The notes: a model not told the origin generated them from the letters alone. A stretch of DNA of 64,000 nucleotides from Nonomuraea candida (GCF_000725485.1 NZ_JOAG01000012.1:248001-312000); one strand, 5' to 3'. Shown: positions 9,187 through 17,594, counted from the first letter of the stretch. Translations and numbers: made by a program.

Positions 9187-9678
9187 GTGGCGTGGCCTTC
9201 AGATCACACGGGGAAGCGGAGCGACCTCCGACTTTACGGCGCATACGGCACGAACATGGACCCGGAGCAGATGGCCATGCGCGCCCCCCACTCGCCGGTC
9301 TGGGGCGTGGGCTGGCTGCCCGGCTGGCGGCTGACGTTCGGCGGGATGGACCTGGCCTGGGAGGGCGCGGTCGCCACCATCGTCGAGGATCCCGACGAGC
9401 ACGTGTTCGTGGTCCTCTACGACGTGCCCGACTGGGAGGAGCTCTCGCTCGACCAGTGGGAGGGGGCGGTGCGCGGGGCGTACCACAAGGTGCGCATGCG
9501 GGTGCAGACGCTCGACGGCGAGGTGCTGGCCTGGTTCTACGTGCTCGACGGCTACGAGGGCGGCCTGCCCTCGGCCCGCTACCTGGGCAGCCTGGCCGAG
9601 GCGGCCGAGCGGGCCGGCGCCCCCGACGACTACGTCAAGGAGCTGCGCCAGCGCCCCTGCACGTCCTACGGCGGCTGA
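9187..9678 (+). CDS. Gamma-glutamylcyclotransferase-fold (AIG2/BtrG-like) protein
   Basis: Protein of 163 aa. LRLYGAYGTNMDPEQMAMRA near the start is the family's nucleotide-like YGxN motif region, followed by GWRLTFGGMDLAWEG and WEGAVRGAYHKVRM. The fold usually cleaves or rearranges gamma-glutamyl amides; the catalytic Glu and substrate cannot be fixed here. GTG start at 9187 behind a purine-rich AGGGG. It is divergent from lpdA, an arrangement I recall from other actinobacteria. Confidence 0.8.
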   Translation: MAWPSDHTGKRSDLRLYGAYGTNMDPEQMAMRAPHSPVWGVGWLPGWRLTFGGMDLAWEGAVATIVEDPDEHVFVVLYDVPDWEELSLDQWEGAVRGAYHKVRMRVQTLDGEVLAWFYVLDGYEGGLPSARYLGSLAEAAERAGAPDDYVKELRQRPCTSYGG

Positions 9679-9718
9679 CGCCGCGCGCCACCCCGTACGA
9701 CGGCTGACGCCGCGCGCC
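9667..9718 (+). repeat. 29-bp duplication spanning the stop codon of the gamma-glutamylcyclotransferase gene
   Basis: The last codons, TGA and 3' flank (9667-9695) are repeated at 9696-9718 with one difference, so a second in-phase copy of the gene end including TGA follows the real stop. Confidence 0.7.
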
Positions 9719-9740
9719 CCCGCCCGGGTGAGGCGGGGGC
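9716..9740. terminator. GC-rich hairpin between convergent genes
   Basis: Nine-bp stem, 9716-9724 with 9732-9740 (arms GCCCCCGC and GCGGGGGC plus one pair), without a T tract on either strand. It lies between the plus-strand stop at 9678 and the minus-strand stop at 9753 and could serve both. Confidence 0.5.
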
Positions 9741-9752
9741 GGCGGCGGCCGG

Positions 9753-11057
9753 TCAGCGCAGCGGCTGGTCCTTGGTCTCCTTGAGCACGAAGAGGTAGAC
9801 GAGCGTCGAGATCAGCGCCAGCGCCGACATATACCACGGGAAGAGCCCGGGGTTCTTCGCCTCCTGCAGCGCGGTGCCGATCAGCGGGGCGGTGCCGCCG
9901 AAGATCGCCACGGTCAGCGAATACGGGAACCCGGCGCCCGCGGCCCGCACCCGCGTCGGGAACAGCTCCGAGTTCACCGCCGCCGAGATCGAGGTGAAGC
10001 CGCTCAGGAAGACCATGCCGATGAGCTGCACGACCAGCAGGCTGCCGTAGGCGTCGGTGAGCAGGCCGAGCAGCGGCACGGGCAGCACGAGGAAGCCCAG
10101 CCCGAACGCGATCAGCAGCGGCCGCCGCCCGATCCGGTCCGACAGCATGCCGGCCAGCGGCTGCAGGATCATGAAGAACACCAGCGAGATCGTGCCGATC
10201 TGGAGCGAGTCGGCCTTGTCGAAGCCCACCGTGATCTGCGCGTAGGTGGGCAGGAAGCTGGTCCAGGTGTAGTACGCGACGGTCCCGGCGATCGTGATGC
10301 CCACGATCGTGGCCGCCGACCTCGGGTGGTGCTTGAGGAAGTCGAACAGCTTGGGCCGCCTGGCCTCGCCGCGCTGGATCTCCTCCGCCACGGCCGAGGT
10401 CTCGTCGGCGCCCTTGCGGATCCACAGGCCCACGAGGCTCAGCGCCGCGCCCACGAAGAACGGCACCCGCCAGCCCCAGGAGTTCATGTCGGCCGAGGCC
10501 AGCATGGTGGCCAGCAGCGCGGCCAGGCCGGAGGCGAGGAGCTGGCCGATGGTGGTGCTGACGTACTGGAAGCTCGAGAACAGGCCGCGGCGGCCCTTGG
10601 GGGCCGACTCCACGAGGAACGTGGTCGCCGCGGCGAACTCGCCGCCCACCGACAGGCCCTGGATGAGCCTGGCCAGGGTGAGGATGATCGGCGCCAGCAG
10701 TCCGACGGCCGCGTACGTGGGGGTCAGGCCGACGAGCAGCGAGCCCGCGCCCATCAGCACGATGGTGAACGTCATGGCGGCCTTGCGGCCGTACCTGTCG
10801 GCGAAGGCGCCGACGAGCAGGCCGCCCAGGGGCCGCATGAAGAAGCCGACCGCGAAGACGGCGAACGAGCTCAGCAGGGGCACCAGACTGTTGCCCGAGC
10901 CCTTCGGAAAGACCTGTTCGGAGAAGTACGTCGCGAGGAAGGTGTAGGCATACCAGTCGTACCACTCGACCACGTTGCCGATGCTGGCCGCCATGAGCTG
11001 GCGGCCGCGGCTCTTGGGGATGCCGAGGGGTGACTGAGCCACAGGGGAGGTCGCCAC
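9753..11057 (-). CDS. MFS transporter, metabolite:H+ symporter (MHS) family
   Basis: Twelve-helix membrane symporter of 434 aa. N-terminal SIGNVVEWYDWYAYTFLATY is the MHS signature, and FADRYGRKAAM between helices 2 and 3 plus LSDRIGRRPLLIAFG between 8 and 9 are the MFS loops. Family members carry 2-oxoglutarate, shikimate, citrate or proline/betaine; the substrate here is unknown. GTG start 11057 with AAAGGAG spaced 5 nt. Divergent from the double-module Lrp regulator, which in turn overlaps an M20 peptidase gene, suggesting an amino-acid or peptide-derived substrate. Confidence 0.88.
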   Translation of the reverse strand: MATSPVAQSPLGIPKSRGRQLMAASIGNVVEWYDWYAYTFLATYFSEQVFPKGSGNSLVPLLSSFAVFAVGFFMRPLGGLLVGAFADRYGRKAAMTFTIVLMGAGSLLVGLTPTYAAVGLLAPIILTLARLIQGLSVGGEFAAATTFLVESAPKGRRGLFSSFQYVSTTIGQLLASGLAALLATMLASADMNSWGWRVPFFVGAALSLVGLWIRKGADETSAVAEEIQRGEARRPKLFDFLKHHPRSAATIVGITIAGTVAYYTWTSFLPTYAQITVGFDKADSLQIGTISLVFFMILQPLAGMLSDRIGRRPLLIAFGLGFLVLPVPLLGLLTDAYGSLLVVQLIGMVFLSGFTSISAAVNSELFPTRVRAAGAGFPYSLTVAIFGGTAPLIGTALQEAKNPGLFPWYMSALALISTLVYLFVLKETKDQPLR

Positions 11058-11120
11058 GAGGGCTCCTTTGCTGACAAGTGCGGAGATGGCTTACTGTGCA
11101 TTCGGACGACCGAAACAGTC

Positions 11121-11140
11121 AAATATCTCGGCCAATATTT
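11121..11140. promoter_or_regulatory. Perfect AT-rich palindrome in the MHS/Lrp divergent promoter
   Basis: AAATAT-N8-ATATTT, a 6-8-6 inverted repeat in otherwise GC-rich DNA, 64 nt upstream of the MHS transporter start and 22 nt upstream of the regulator start. A TACAAT (11140-11145) overlaps its right edge and could be the -10 of the regulator. Size and composition suit an Lrp/AsnC operator controlling both directions. Confidence 0.6.
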
Positions 11141-11161
11141 ACAATCCCGACACTGAAACGG

Positions 11162-12148
11162 GTGCAGGTGGACGTTCTGGACCGGCGGCTCGTGGCCGCG
11201 CTGCAAGTCAGCCCCCGCGCCTCCTGGGGCGAGATCGGCCGCGCCGTGGGCGAGCACGAGCGCACGGTCGCCCGGCGGCTGCAGCGGCTGATCGCCGACG
11301 GGGTCGTGCGGGTCACGGCCATCTACGACGACCTGCGCACCGGGCACGGGCGGCCCGTGCACCTGCACGTCCAGGTGCGCCCCGGCACGGCGGCGCAGGT
11401 CGCCAAGGCGCTGGCCGACCGGCCCGACACCCGCTCGGTCTACTCGCTGACCGGAGCCGCCGACATCGGCTGCGAGCTGGTCTCGCCGTCCCGCGAGGAC
11501 CTGCACCGCATCCTTTCCGCGCAGGTCTCCGACATCGACGGGGTCCTGCAGACGCAGACCCAGGTCGTGCTCCACACGTTCAGGACCGTGGCCGAGTGGC
11601 ACGCCCCGTACCTCACCGAGCGGGAGCTGGCCGAGCTGCGGCCCGGCCCGCCGCCCGAATGCCTGCCCGACGAGGAGGGCCTGTCACCCCTGGAGCAGGA
11701 GATCGCCGAGCTGCTGGCCGCCGACGGCAGGATCGCCTTCACGACCGTGGCCGAGCGGCTGGACGTCTCCGTGCCGACCGCGCGCCGGCGGGTCACCTCG
11801 CTCATCGAGCGGCGCCTGCTGCTGCCCCGCGCGGAGGTGGAGCCCGCGCTGCTCGGCCTGGAGGTCGAGGCCATGCTCTGGCTGAAGGTCCGGCCGCACG
11901 GCCTCGACCTGGTCGGACAGCAGCTGGCCGGGCACCCCAACGTCCGTTACTGCGCCGCCACGACGGGCACACACTCCCTCATCGTGCAGGTCGTGGCGGC
12001 CCACGAGGCCGCCCTGTACCGCTTCATGACCGGCGTCGTCGGCCGCCACGACGAGATCACCGACGTCGACCTCACCCTGATCACCCGCGCCTACAAGCGC
12101 GGCCACCTTCACAAGTCCGGACTGCTCACGATGGAGAAGACACCATGA
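11162..12148 (+). CDS. Lrp/AsnC family regulator with two HTH-ligand modules
   Basis: Protein of about 328 aa, twice the usual Lrp length. Module 1: HTH from VDVLDRRLVAALQVSPRASW followed by an AsnC-type ligand domain. Module 2: HTH from LSPLEQEIAELLAADGRIAF with VPTARRRVTSLIERRLLL, again followed by a ligand-like domain (CAATTGTHSLIVQVVA). Such tandem forms occur in actinomycetes and probably bind DNA as a pseudo-dimer. The start is uncertain: GTG 11162 or GTG 11168; the longer frame from 11078 would cover the operator and is unlikely. The last 4 bp overlap the M20 gene (ATGA). Probably controls itself, M20 and the divergent transporter. Confidence 0.85.
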   Translation: MQVDVLDRRLVAALQVSPRASWGEIGRAVGEHERTVARRLQRLIADGVVRVTAIYDDLRTGHGRPVHLHVQVRPGTAAQVAKALADRPDTRSVYSLTGAADIGCELVSPSREDLHRILSAQVSDIDGVLQTQTQVVLHTFRTVAEWHAPYLTERELAELRPGPPPECLPDEEGLSPLEQEIAELLAADGRIAFTTVAERLDVSVPTARRRVTSLIERRLLLPRAEVEPALLGLEVEAMLWLKVRPHGLDLVGQQLAGHPNVRYCAATTGTHSLIVQVVAAHEAALYRFMTGVVGRHDEITDVDLTLITRAYKRGHLHKSGLLTMEKTP

Positions 12149-13449
12149 CCCCTGCCGAGCGGGAAGTCGCCGACCTGTGCGTGGAGCTCATCCGCGTCGA
12201 CAGCAGCAACTACGGGGACGGCAGCGGCCCCGGCGAGCGGGCCGCGGCCGAGGTCGTCATGGCCCGGCTGGCCGAGGTGGGGGTCGAGGCGACCTACATC
12301 GAGAGCGAGCCCGGCCGCGCCAACGTGGTCACCCGGATCGAGGGCACCGACCCGTCCCTGCCCGCGCTGCTCGTGCACGGTCACCTCGACGTCGTGCCGG
12401 CCAACGCCGCCGACTGGTCGGTCGACCCGTTCGCGGGCGAGGTGCGCGACGGCTACATCTGGGGACGCGGCGCGGTGGACATGAAGGACATGGACGCGAT
12501 GATGCTGGCCGTGCTGCGCGCCATGAAGCGCGAGGGCCGCCGGCCGCGCCGCGACCTGGTCTTCGCCTGGCTGGCCGACGAGGAGGCCGGCGGCGTCCAC
12601 GGCGCCAAATACCTCACCGCGCACCACCCCGGGCTGTTCGAGGGCGTCACCGAGGCCATCAGCGAGGTCGGCGGCTACTCGCTGGAGGTGGACCCGTCGC
12701 TGCGGCTCTACCTCATCGAGACCGCCCAGAAGGGCCTGGCCTGGATGAAGCTGATCGCCGACGGCACGGCCGGCCACGGCTCGATGCTGAACGGCGACAA
12801 CGCCGTCACCGAGGTCGCCAGGGCGGTGGCCAGGATCGGCGCGCACGAGTGGCCGCTGACCTACACCGAGACCGTCCACCGGTTCCTCACCGAGGTCGCC
12901 GACGCGTTCGGCATCCCGTTCGACGAGAACGACCCCCAGCCGATCCTCGACCGGATCGGGCCGCTGGTGCGGTTCGTGGGCGCCACCCTGCGCAACACCA
13001 CCAACCCGACCCAGCTCGACGCCGGCTACAAGTCCAACGTCATCCCCGGGCAGGCCACGGCCGTGATCGACGGGCGCTTCCTGCCCGGCGCCGAGGAGGA
13101 GTTCTTCAAGACCGTCGACGGGCTGCTCGGGCCGAAGGTGCGCCGCGAGTTCATCCACCACGACATCGCGCTGGAGACCTCGTTCGACGGGGTGCTGGTG
13201 GAGTCGATGATCGCGGCGCTGAAGGCCGAGGACCCGGCGGCGCGGGCGATCCCGTACTCCATGTCGGGCGGCACCGACAACAAGACGTTCTTCGCCGACC
13301 TGGGGGTGCGCGGGTTCGGCTTCGTGCCGCTGCGGCTGCCCGCCGACATGGACTTCGCCTCGATGTTCCACGGCGTGGACGAGCGGGTGCCGGTGGACGC
13401 GCTGCAGTTCGGGGTGCGGGTCCTGGACAGGCTCCTCCTAAACTACTGA
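12145..13449 (+). CDS. M20 family metallopeptidase (dipeptidase/deacylase)
   Basis: Cytoplasmic zinc hydrolase of 434 aa. Zn-binding LLVHGHLDVVPANAADW and GRGAVDMKDMDAMML, catalytic Glu in FAWLADEEAGG, further metal ligands in the middle and GGTDNKTFFADLG near the end. The inserted dimerisation domain starts at about residue 195. Family members cleave dipeptides, N-acyl amino acids or carbamoyl groups; the substrate is not evident. ATG 12145 overlaps the Lrp stop. In position it resembles mycobacterial amiB1 next to deoD, but the Lrp coupling argues for a role in amino-acid or peptide catabolism. Confidence 0.88.
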   Translation: MTPAEREVADLCVELIRVDSSNYGDGSGPGERAAAEVVMARLAEVGVEATYIESEPGRANVVTRIEGTDPSLPALLVHGHLDVVPANAADWSVDPFAGEVRDGYIWGRGAVDMKDMDAMMLAVLRAMKREGRRPRRDLVFAWLADEEAGGVHGAKYLTAHHPGLFEGVTEAISEVGGYSLEVDPSLRLYLIETAQKGLAWMKLIADGTAGHGSMLNGDNAVTEVARAVARIGAHEWPLTYTETVHRFLTEVADAFGIPFDENDPQPILDRIGPLVRFVGATLRNTTNPTQLDAGYKSNVIPGQATAVIDGRFLPGAEEEFFKTVDGLLGPKVRREFIHHDIALETSFDGVLVESMIAALKAEDPAARAIPYSMSGGTDNKTFFADLGVRGFGFVPLRLPADMDFASMFHGVDERVPVDALQFGVRVLDRLLLNY

Positions 13450-13452
13450 GCT

Positions 13453-14256
13453 GTGACCAACAACGCATACGCCCTGGCCGCCGAGGCCGCGACGGCCCTG
13501 CGCGCGGCCGCCGGCCTCGACACCTTCCACGTGGCCCTCGTGATGGGGTCGGGGTGGGTGCCCGCCGCCGACGCCATCGGCGAGACGGTCAAGGAGATCC
13601 CCTTCACCGACCTGCCCGGCTTCCGCGCGCCCGCCGTGGCGGGACACGGCGGCAAGATCCGCGTCGTGCGCACCCCGGCCGGCCGGCACGCGCTGATCTT
13701 CCTCGGCCGCACCCACCTGTACGAAGGGCTCGGCGTCGACGCGGTCGTGCACGGCGTGCGCACGGCCGCCGCGGCCGGCGTGCGCACGGTGGTGCTCACC
13801 AACGCCGCCGGCGGGCTGCGCCCCGAGACGCAGAACGTCGGCGACCCCGTCCTGATCAGCGACCACATCAACCTGACCGGGGCCAACCCGATCACCGGCA
13901 CCACGTTCATCGACCTCACCGAGGTCTACTCGCGCCGCCTGCGCGCGCTGGTGCGCGAGATCGACCCGACCCTGGCCGAGGGCGTCTACGTCGCCTTCCG
14001 CGGCCCCACCTACGAGACGCCCGCCGAGATCCGCATGCTGCGCACGCTGGGCGGCGACATGGTGGGCATGTCCACGGTCCTGGAGGCCATCGCCGCCCGC
14101 GAGGCCGGCCTCGAGGTGCTCGGCGTCTCCCTGGTCACCAACCCCGGCGCGGGGCTGTCGGGCGAGCCGCTCAACCACGAGGAGGTCCTGGAGGTGGGCC
14201 GCGCCACGGCCACCCGCATGGGCGACCTGCTCGCCAAGGCCGTGGACCGGCTGTGA
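13453..14256 (+). CDS. punA: Purine nucleoside phosphorylase (trimeric, PNP/MTAP family)
   Basis: Enzyme of 267 aa that phosphorolyses inosine, guanosine and their deoxy forms to base plus (deoxy)ribose 1-phosphate. Phosphate loop VMGSGWVPAAD, RTHLYEG, TNAAGGLRPE, SDHINLTG and the base-site ETPAEIRM / VGMSTVLEAIAA signatures are all present. GTG start 13453, three nt after the M20 stop, and its own stop overlaps the mutase start (GTGA). The pair makes a nucleoside-to-pentose-phosphate route. Confidence 0.95.
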   Translation: MTNNAYALAAEAATALRAAAGLDTFHVALVMGSGWVPAADAIGETVKEIPFTDLPGFRAPAVAGHGGKIRVVRTPAGRHALIFLGRTHLYEGLGVDAVVHGVRTAAAAGVRTVVLTNAAGGLRPETQNVGDPVLISDHINLTGANPITGTTFIDLTEVYSRRLRALVREIDPTLAEGVYVAFRGPTYETPAEIRMLRTLGGDMVGMSTVLEAIAAREAGLEVLGVSLVTNPGAGLSGEPLNHEEVLEVGRATATRMGDLLAKAVDRL

Positions 14257-15992
14257 CCGGGCCTGACGACCGCCCCGGCGACCGTCCCGGCGACCACCGC
14301 GCCGAGGAGGCCGGCCAGGCGGCGGGGCGGGCCGGCGGGCGCGAAGGGCAGGCCGGTGGGCGGGCGGGGCTGCTGGAGGAGGCCCGCCGCTGGCTGGCGC
14401 AGGACCCCGACCCCGACACCCGCGCGGAGCTGTCCGCGCTGATCGAGCGGGAAGACCTGGCCGCCCTGGCCGAGCGCTTCGGCGCCAAGCTGGAGTTCGG
14501 CACCGCGGGCCTGCGCGGCGAGCTGGGCGCGGGCCCCAACCGGATGAACCGCGTCACCGTCATGCGCGCCGCCGCCGGCCTGGCCGCCGTGCTCGGCCCC
14601 GGCAAGCACGTCGTCATCGGCCACGACGCCCGCCACAAGTCCGACGTGTTCGCCCGCGACACGGCGGCCGTGCTGACGGGCGCGGGCCTGCACGCCTCGC
14701 TCCTGCCCGGCCCGCTGCCCACGCCGGTGCTGGCCTTCGCCGTACGCCACCTCGACGCCGACGCCGGCGTGACCGTCACCGCCAGCCACAACCCGCCGCG
14801 CGACAACGGCTACAAGGTCTACTGGGGCGACGGCTCGCAGATCATCCCGCCGATCGACAGCGAGATCTCGGCCGCCATCGACGCCGTGGGCCGCGTGGAC
14901 GAGCTGCCGCTGCACTCCCCCGGCACGCTGACCGAGCTGGGCGAGGGCATCGTCGACGACTACATCGACGCGGTGACGTCCCTGCCCCTCGGCGACGCCA
15001 GAGACCTGCGCGTGGCCTACACGCCGCTGCACGGGGTCGGCGGGGCCACCCTCACGGGCGCCTTCCTGGCCGCCGGCTTCGACAGCCCCATGGCGGTCGA
15101 GGAGCAGCGCAACCCCGACCCCGACTTCCCCACCGTGGCCTTCCCCAACCCGGAGGAGCCCGGGGCGATGGACCTGGCCGCCGCCCTGGCCACCAAGCTC
15201 GGCGCGGACCTGGTGCTGGCCAACGACCCCGACGCCGACAGGTGCGCGGCGGGGGTGCCGCTGCCGGGCGGCGGCGTACGCATGCTGACCGGCGACGAGA
15301 TCGGCGGCCTGCTGGCGGAGCACGTCATCACGCACACCTCCGGCGACCGCATGGTGGCCACCACCATCGTCTCCTCCACCCTGCTCGGCAAGATCGCCAG
15401 AGCCCACGGGGTCCGCTACGGCGAGACGCTCACGGGCTTCAAGTGGATCATCAAGGCGGGCCCCGGGCTGGTGTTCGGCTACGAGGAGGCCATCGGCTAC
15501 AGCGTCGGCTCCGACGCCGGCCTGCCCGTCAGGGACAAGGACGGCATCGGCGCGGCCCTGACGGTGGCGGCCATCGCGGCGGCGGCCAAGCGCGACGGCC
15601 GTACGCTGCTCGACCTCCTCGACGACCAGGCCCGCCGCTACGGCCTGCACGCGACGGCCCAGCTGTCGTTCCGGGTGGCCGACCTGTCCCTGATCACCGC
15701 CGCCATGTCCCGCCTGCGCGCCGCCCCGCCCGCGGCTCTCGGGGGCCGCACGGTGGAGCGCGCGGACGACCTGGCCCGCGGCGACGGCGGCCTGCCGCCC
15801 ACGGACGGCCTGCGTTACCTGCTGTCGGGGGACGCCCGCGTGGTCGTGCGGCCGTCCGGCACGGAGCCCAAGCTGAAGTGCTACCTGGAGGTCGTCGTCC
15901 CGGTGACCATCACCCCCGCCGACGCCCGAACCCAGGCCGGCCACCACCTCACCACCCTGAAGACCGACCTCACCACCCACCTGGGGCTGTAA
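14253..15992 (+). CDS. pmmB: Phosphosugar mutase (phosphomannomutase/phosphoglucomutase/phosphopentomutase superfamily)
   Basis: Enzyme of 579 aa of the alpha-D-phosphohexomutase superfamily. Phosphoserine loop TASHNPPRDNG (Ser178), metal loop NDPDADRCA, sugar loop GYEEAIGY and phosphate-binding RPSGTEPKLKCY, in family order. Overlap with punA suggests it converts ribose 1-phosphate to ribose 5-phosphate, as proposed for similar proteins beside PNP, though hexose phosphates remain possible. An Arg/Gly/Glu-rich leader of about 35 residues before LLEEARRWLAQ looks disordered; a later start cannot be excluded. The TAA stop lies inside the first arm of an inverted repeat. Confidence 0.9.
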   Translation: MTGPDDRPGDRPGDHRAEEAGQAAGRAGGREGQAGGRAGLLEEARRWLAQDPDPDTRAELSALIEREDLAALAERFGAKLEFGTAGLRGELGAGPNRMNRVTVMRAAAGLAAVLGPGKHVVIGHDARHKSDVFARDTAAVLTGAGLHASLLPGPLPTPVLAFAVRHLDADAGVTVTASHNPPRDNGYKVYWGDGSQIIPPIDSEISAAIDAVGRVDELPLHSPGTLTELGEGIVDDYIDAVTSLPLGDARDLRVAYTPLHGVGGATLTGAFLAAGFDSPMAVEEQRNPDPDFPTVAFPNPEEPGAMDLAAALATKLGADLVLANDPDADRCAAGVPLPGGGVRMLTGDEIGGLLAEHVITHTSGDRMVATTIVSSTLLGKIARAHGVRYGETLTGFKWIIKAGPGLVFGYEEAIGYSVGSDAGLPVRDKDGIGAALTVAAIAAAAKRDGRTLLDLLDDQARRYGLHATAQLSFRVADLSLITAAMSRLRAAPPAALGGRTVERADDLARGDGGLPPTDGLRYLLSGDARVVVRPSGTEPKLKCYLEVVVPVTITPADARTQAGHHLTTLKTDLTTHLGL

Positions 15993-16049
15993 CGCTCCGT
16001 GGAACACCCAGAGGTGGTTGAACCACATGTGGATGTTCCACGGAGCGTT
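15991..16049 (+). repeat. 16-bp perfect inverted repeat (stem A) at the pmmB stop
   Basis: AACGCTCCGTGGAACA at 15991-16006 is the exact complement of 16034-16049. The 27-nt interior contains a smaller palindrome GTGGTT-G-AACCAC. There is no T tract, so as a terminator it would be atypical. Its right arm shares 5 nt (16045-16049) with stem B, so the two stems exclude each other in RNA. Confidence 0.85.
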
Positions 16050-16072
16050 GGTCTCATCCGTGAGACCAACGC
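16045..16072 (+). promoter_or_regulatory. Palindrome B upstream of the ATPase
   Basis: GCGTTGGTCTCA-TCCG-TGAGACCAACGC, 12-bp perfect stem with a 4-nt loop. Nearly identical in core to palindrome C 70 bp downstream. Either a hairpin in the leader RNA or a dimeric protein-binding site. Confidence 0.8.
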
Positions 16073-16114
16073 GAGGACTAAGTTCACAAAGTTCATGCCT
16101 CGATACCTCTATCT

Positions 16115-16142
16115 CAGTTAGTCTCATCCGTGAGACTAACTG
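16115..16142 (+). promoter_or_regulatory. Palindrome C directly before the ATPase start
   Basis: CAGTTAGTCTCA-TCCG-TGAGACTAACTG, 12-bp perfect stem. Relative to B one G-C pair has become A-T with both arms changed, so pairing is preserved. Its right arm runs into GGGGGAG (16142-16148), the only SD-like tract of the ATPase gene, so folding or protein binding here could control its translation or transcription. Confidence 0.8.
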
Positions 16143-16150
16143 GGGGAGCC

Positions 16151-17560
16151 GTGGAACCTTTCATCGGCAGACGTCGCGAGCTCGCGACCCTCAAGCGCGC
16201 GCTGGAGAAGACCGGCCGCCGTCAGTTCGATCGGCCGGGACGCGCCCTCCTCATGAGGGGGCGCCGCCGTGTCGGAAAGTCGCGTCTGGCCGAGGAGTTC
16301 ATCCGGCAGGCCCAGGTGCCGCACATGTACTACACGGCCACCGGCTTCTCGACCGGCCAGGAACTGCGCATTTTCGCCGAGGACGCGTGCTCGTCCAACC
16401 TGCCGGGGGCGTCCTCATTCGCCGGCAAGCGGCCGGAGTCGTGGCACGAGGCGCTCTCCCTCCTGGCTCGCGCACTCCCGGAGGACTCTCCGAGCATCGT
16501 GGTCATCGACGAACTGCCCTACCTGATCAAGACGGACCCTACGCTGGAAGGCGTGCTGCAGAAGCTCTTCGACAGGGAGTTCTCGCGGCGGCCGGTGCTG
16601 CTCCTGCTCATCGGCTCGGACCTGTCCATGATGGAGGCGATCAACACCTACGAGCGCCCCTTCTACCAGCGCGCCGCCGACTTCGTGGTCGACCCCCTCA
16701 CACCGGACACCCTCGCGCAGGCGCTCGACCTGCCTCCAGCCGAGGCGATCGACGCCCATCTGGTTTCGGGCGGACTGCCGATGATCTGCGAGGAGTGGCC
16801 CAAGGGAGCCTCGCTCTGGACCTACCTGGAACAGGCGGTCCGCGACCCGCTCTCGGCCATGGTCGTCAGCGGCGAGCGCGCTCTGGCCGCGGAGTTCCCG
16901 CCTGAGGCTCACGCCCACCAGGTGCTCAACGCCATCGGGTCGGGGCAGCGCACGCACTCCAACATAGCGGCCGCGACTCAGGAGATCCCTCGGGCTACGA
17001 TGAACCGGGCGCTCCAGCTTCTCTTGGAGAAACGCCTGATCGCCCTGGAGCGGCCTCTGTCCACGCGCCCCTCGCGAGACTCGCGCTACCGGGTGATCGA
17101 CTCGCACCTGCGGTTCTGGATCTCGTTTATCGGGCCCCGTCTGACCGACATTGAACGCGGCCGGGGCGACATGGTGCTGGCGCGAATTCGCCGGTCGTGG
17201 ACGTCGTGGCGGGGACTGGCCGTCGAGCCGCTGATTCAGGAGTCTCTGCGCCGGATGGACGGGCTGCCCGAGGAGACCGGGGCGGTCGGGGGGTACTGGA
17301 CGCGGACGAACAACCCGGAGATCGATCTGGTCGGCGCCGATCGGGAGCCGGTCGCCAAGCAGATCATGTTCGTCGGGTCCGTGAAGTGGCAGGAGAACCG
17401 GCCCTTCGACCATCACGACCTGAGCGAGCTCATCGTGCACCGGGCGCAGATGCCGGGAGCCGACACCTCCACGCCCCTCTATGCCGTCTCCCGCAGCGGT
17501 TGCGAGGTGGACGGGGTCACGCACATCACTCCCGAGCGGTTGCTCGACGTCTGGCGCTGA
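16151..17560 (+). CDS. AAA/STAND-like ATPase with C-terminal DUF234-type nuclease-like domain
   Basis: Protein of about 469 aa related to archaeal-type ATPases. N-terminal FIGRRRELATLKRAL, P-loop RGRRRVGKSRLAEEF, Walker B SIVVIDELPYL, sensor LLLIGSDLSMM, then a winged-helix region (about 250-320). The C-terminus has EIDLVGAD...MFVGSVKW, resembling the D/E...xK spacing of PD-(D/E)xK nucleases as in DUF234 proteins. GTG 16151 gives the family start (VEPFIGRR) but its SD is only 2 nt away; GTG 16130 inside palindrome C is the alternative. Codon third positions are more relaxed (ATA, CCT, ACT, TTT) than in neighbours, suggesting horizontal acquisition. No partner gene is adjacent; cellular role unknown. 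Confidence 0.8.
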   Translation: MEPFIGRRRELATLKRALEKTGRRQFDRPGRALLMRGRRRVGKSRLAEEFIRQAQVPHMYYTATGFSTGQELRIFAEDACSSNLPGASSFAGKRPESWHEALSLLARALPEDSPSIVVIDELPYLIKTDPTLEGVLQKLFDREFSRRPVLLLLIGSDLSMMEAINTYERPFYQRAADFVVDPLTPDTLAQALDLPPAEAIDAHLVSGGLPMICEEWPKGASLWTYLEQAVRDPLSAMVVSGERALAAEFPPEAHAHQVLNAIGSGQRTHSNIAAATQEIPRATMNRALQLLLEKRLIALERPLSTRPSRDSRYRVIDSHLRFWISFIGPRLTDIERGRGDMVLARIRRSWTSWRGLAVEPLIQESLRRMDGLPEETGAVGGYWTRTNNPEIDLVGADREPVAKQIMFVGSVKWQENRPFDHHDLSELIVHRAQMPGADTSTPLYAVSRSGCEVDGVTHITPERLLDVWR

Positions 17561-17594
17561 GCCGCCGGCGGCCACGACCGCCTTCGGACGCGCC

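Noticed and set aside
12177..15992. 1271-codon open frame spanning M20, punA and pmmB
   Set aside because: Only its last 580 codons (from 14253) encode the mutase; the rest is an out-of-frame shadow of high-GC genes with better-supported products.
15991..16049. Terminal inverted repeat of a transposon
   Set aside because: No matching copy at the far side of the ATPase gene, no target duplication and no transposase; more likely a leader or terminator structure.
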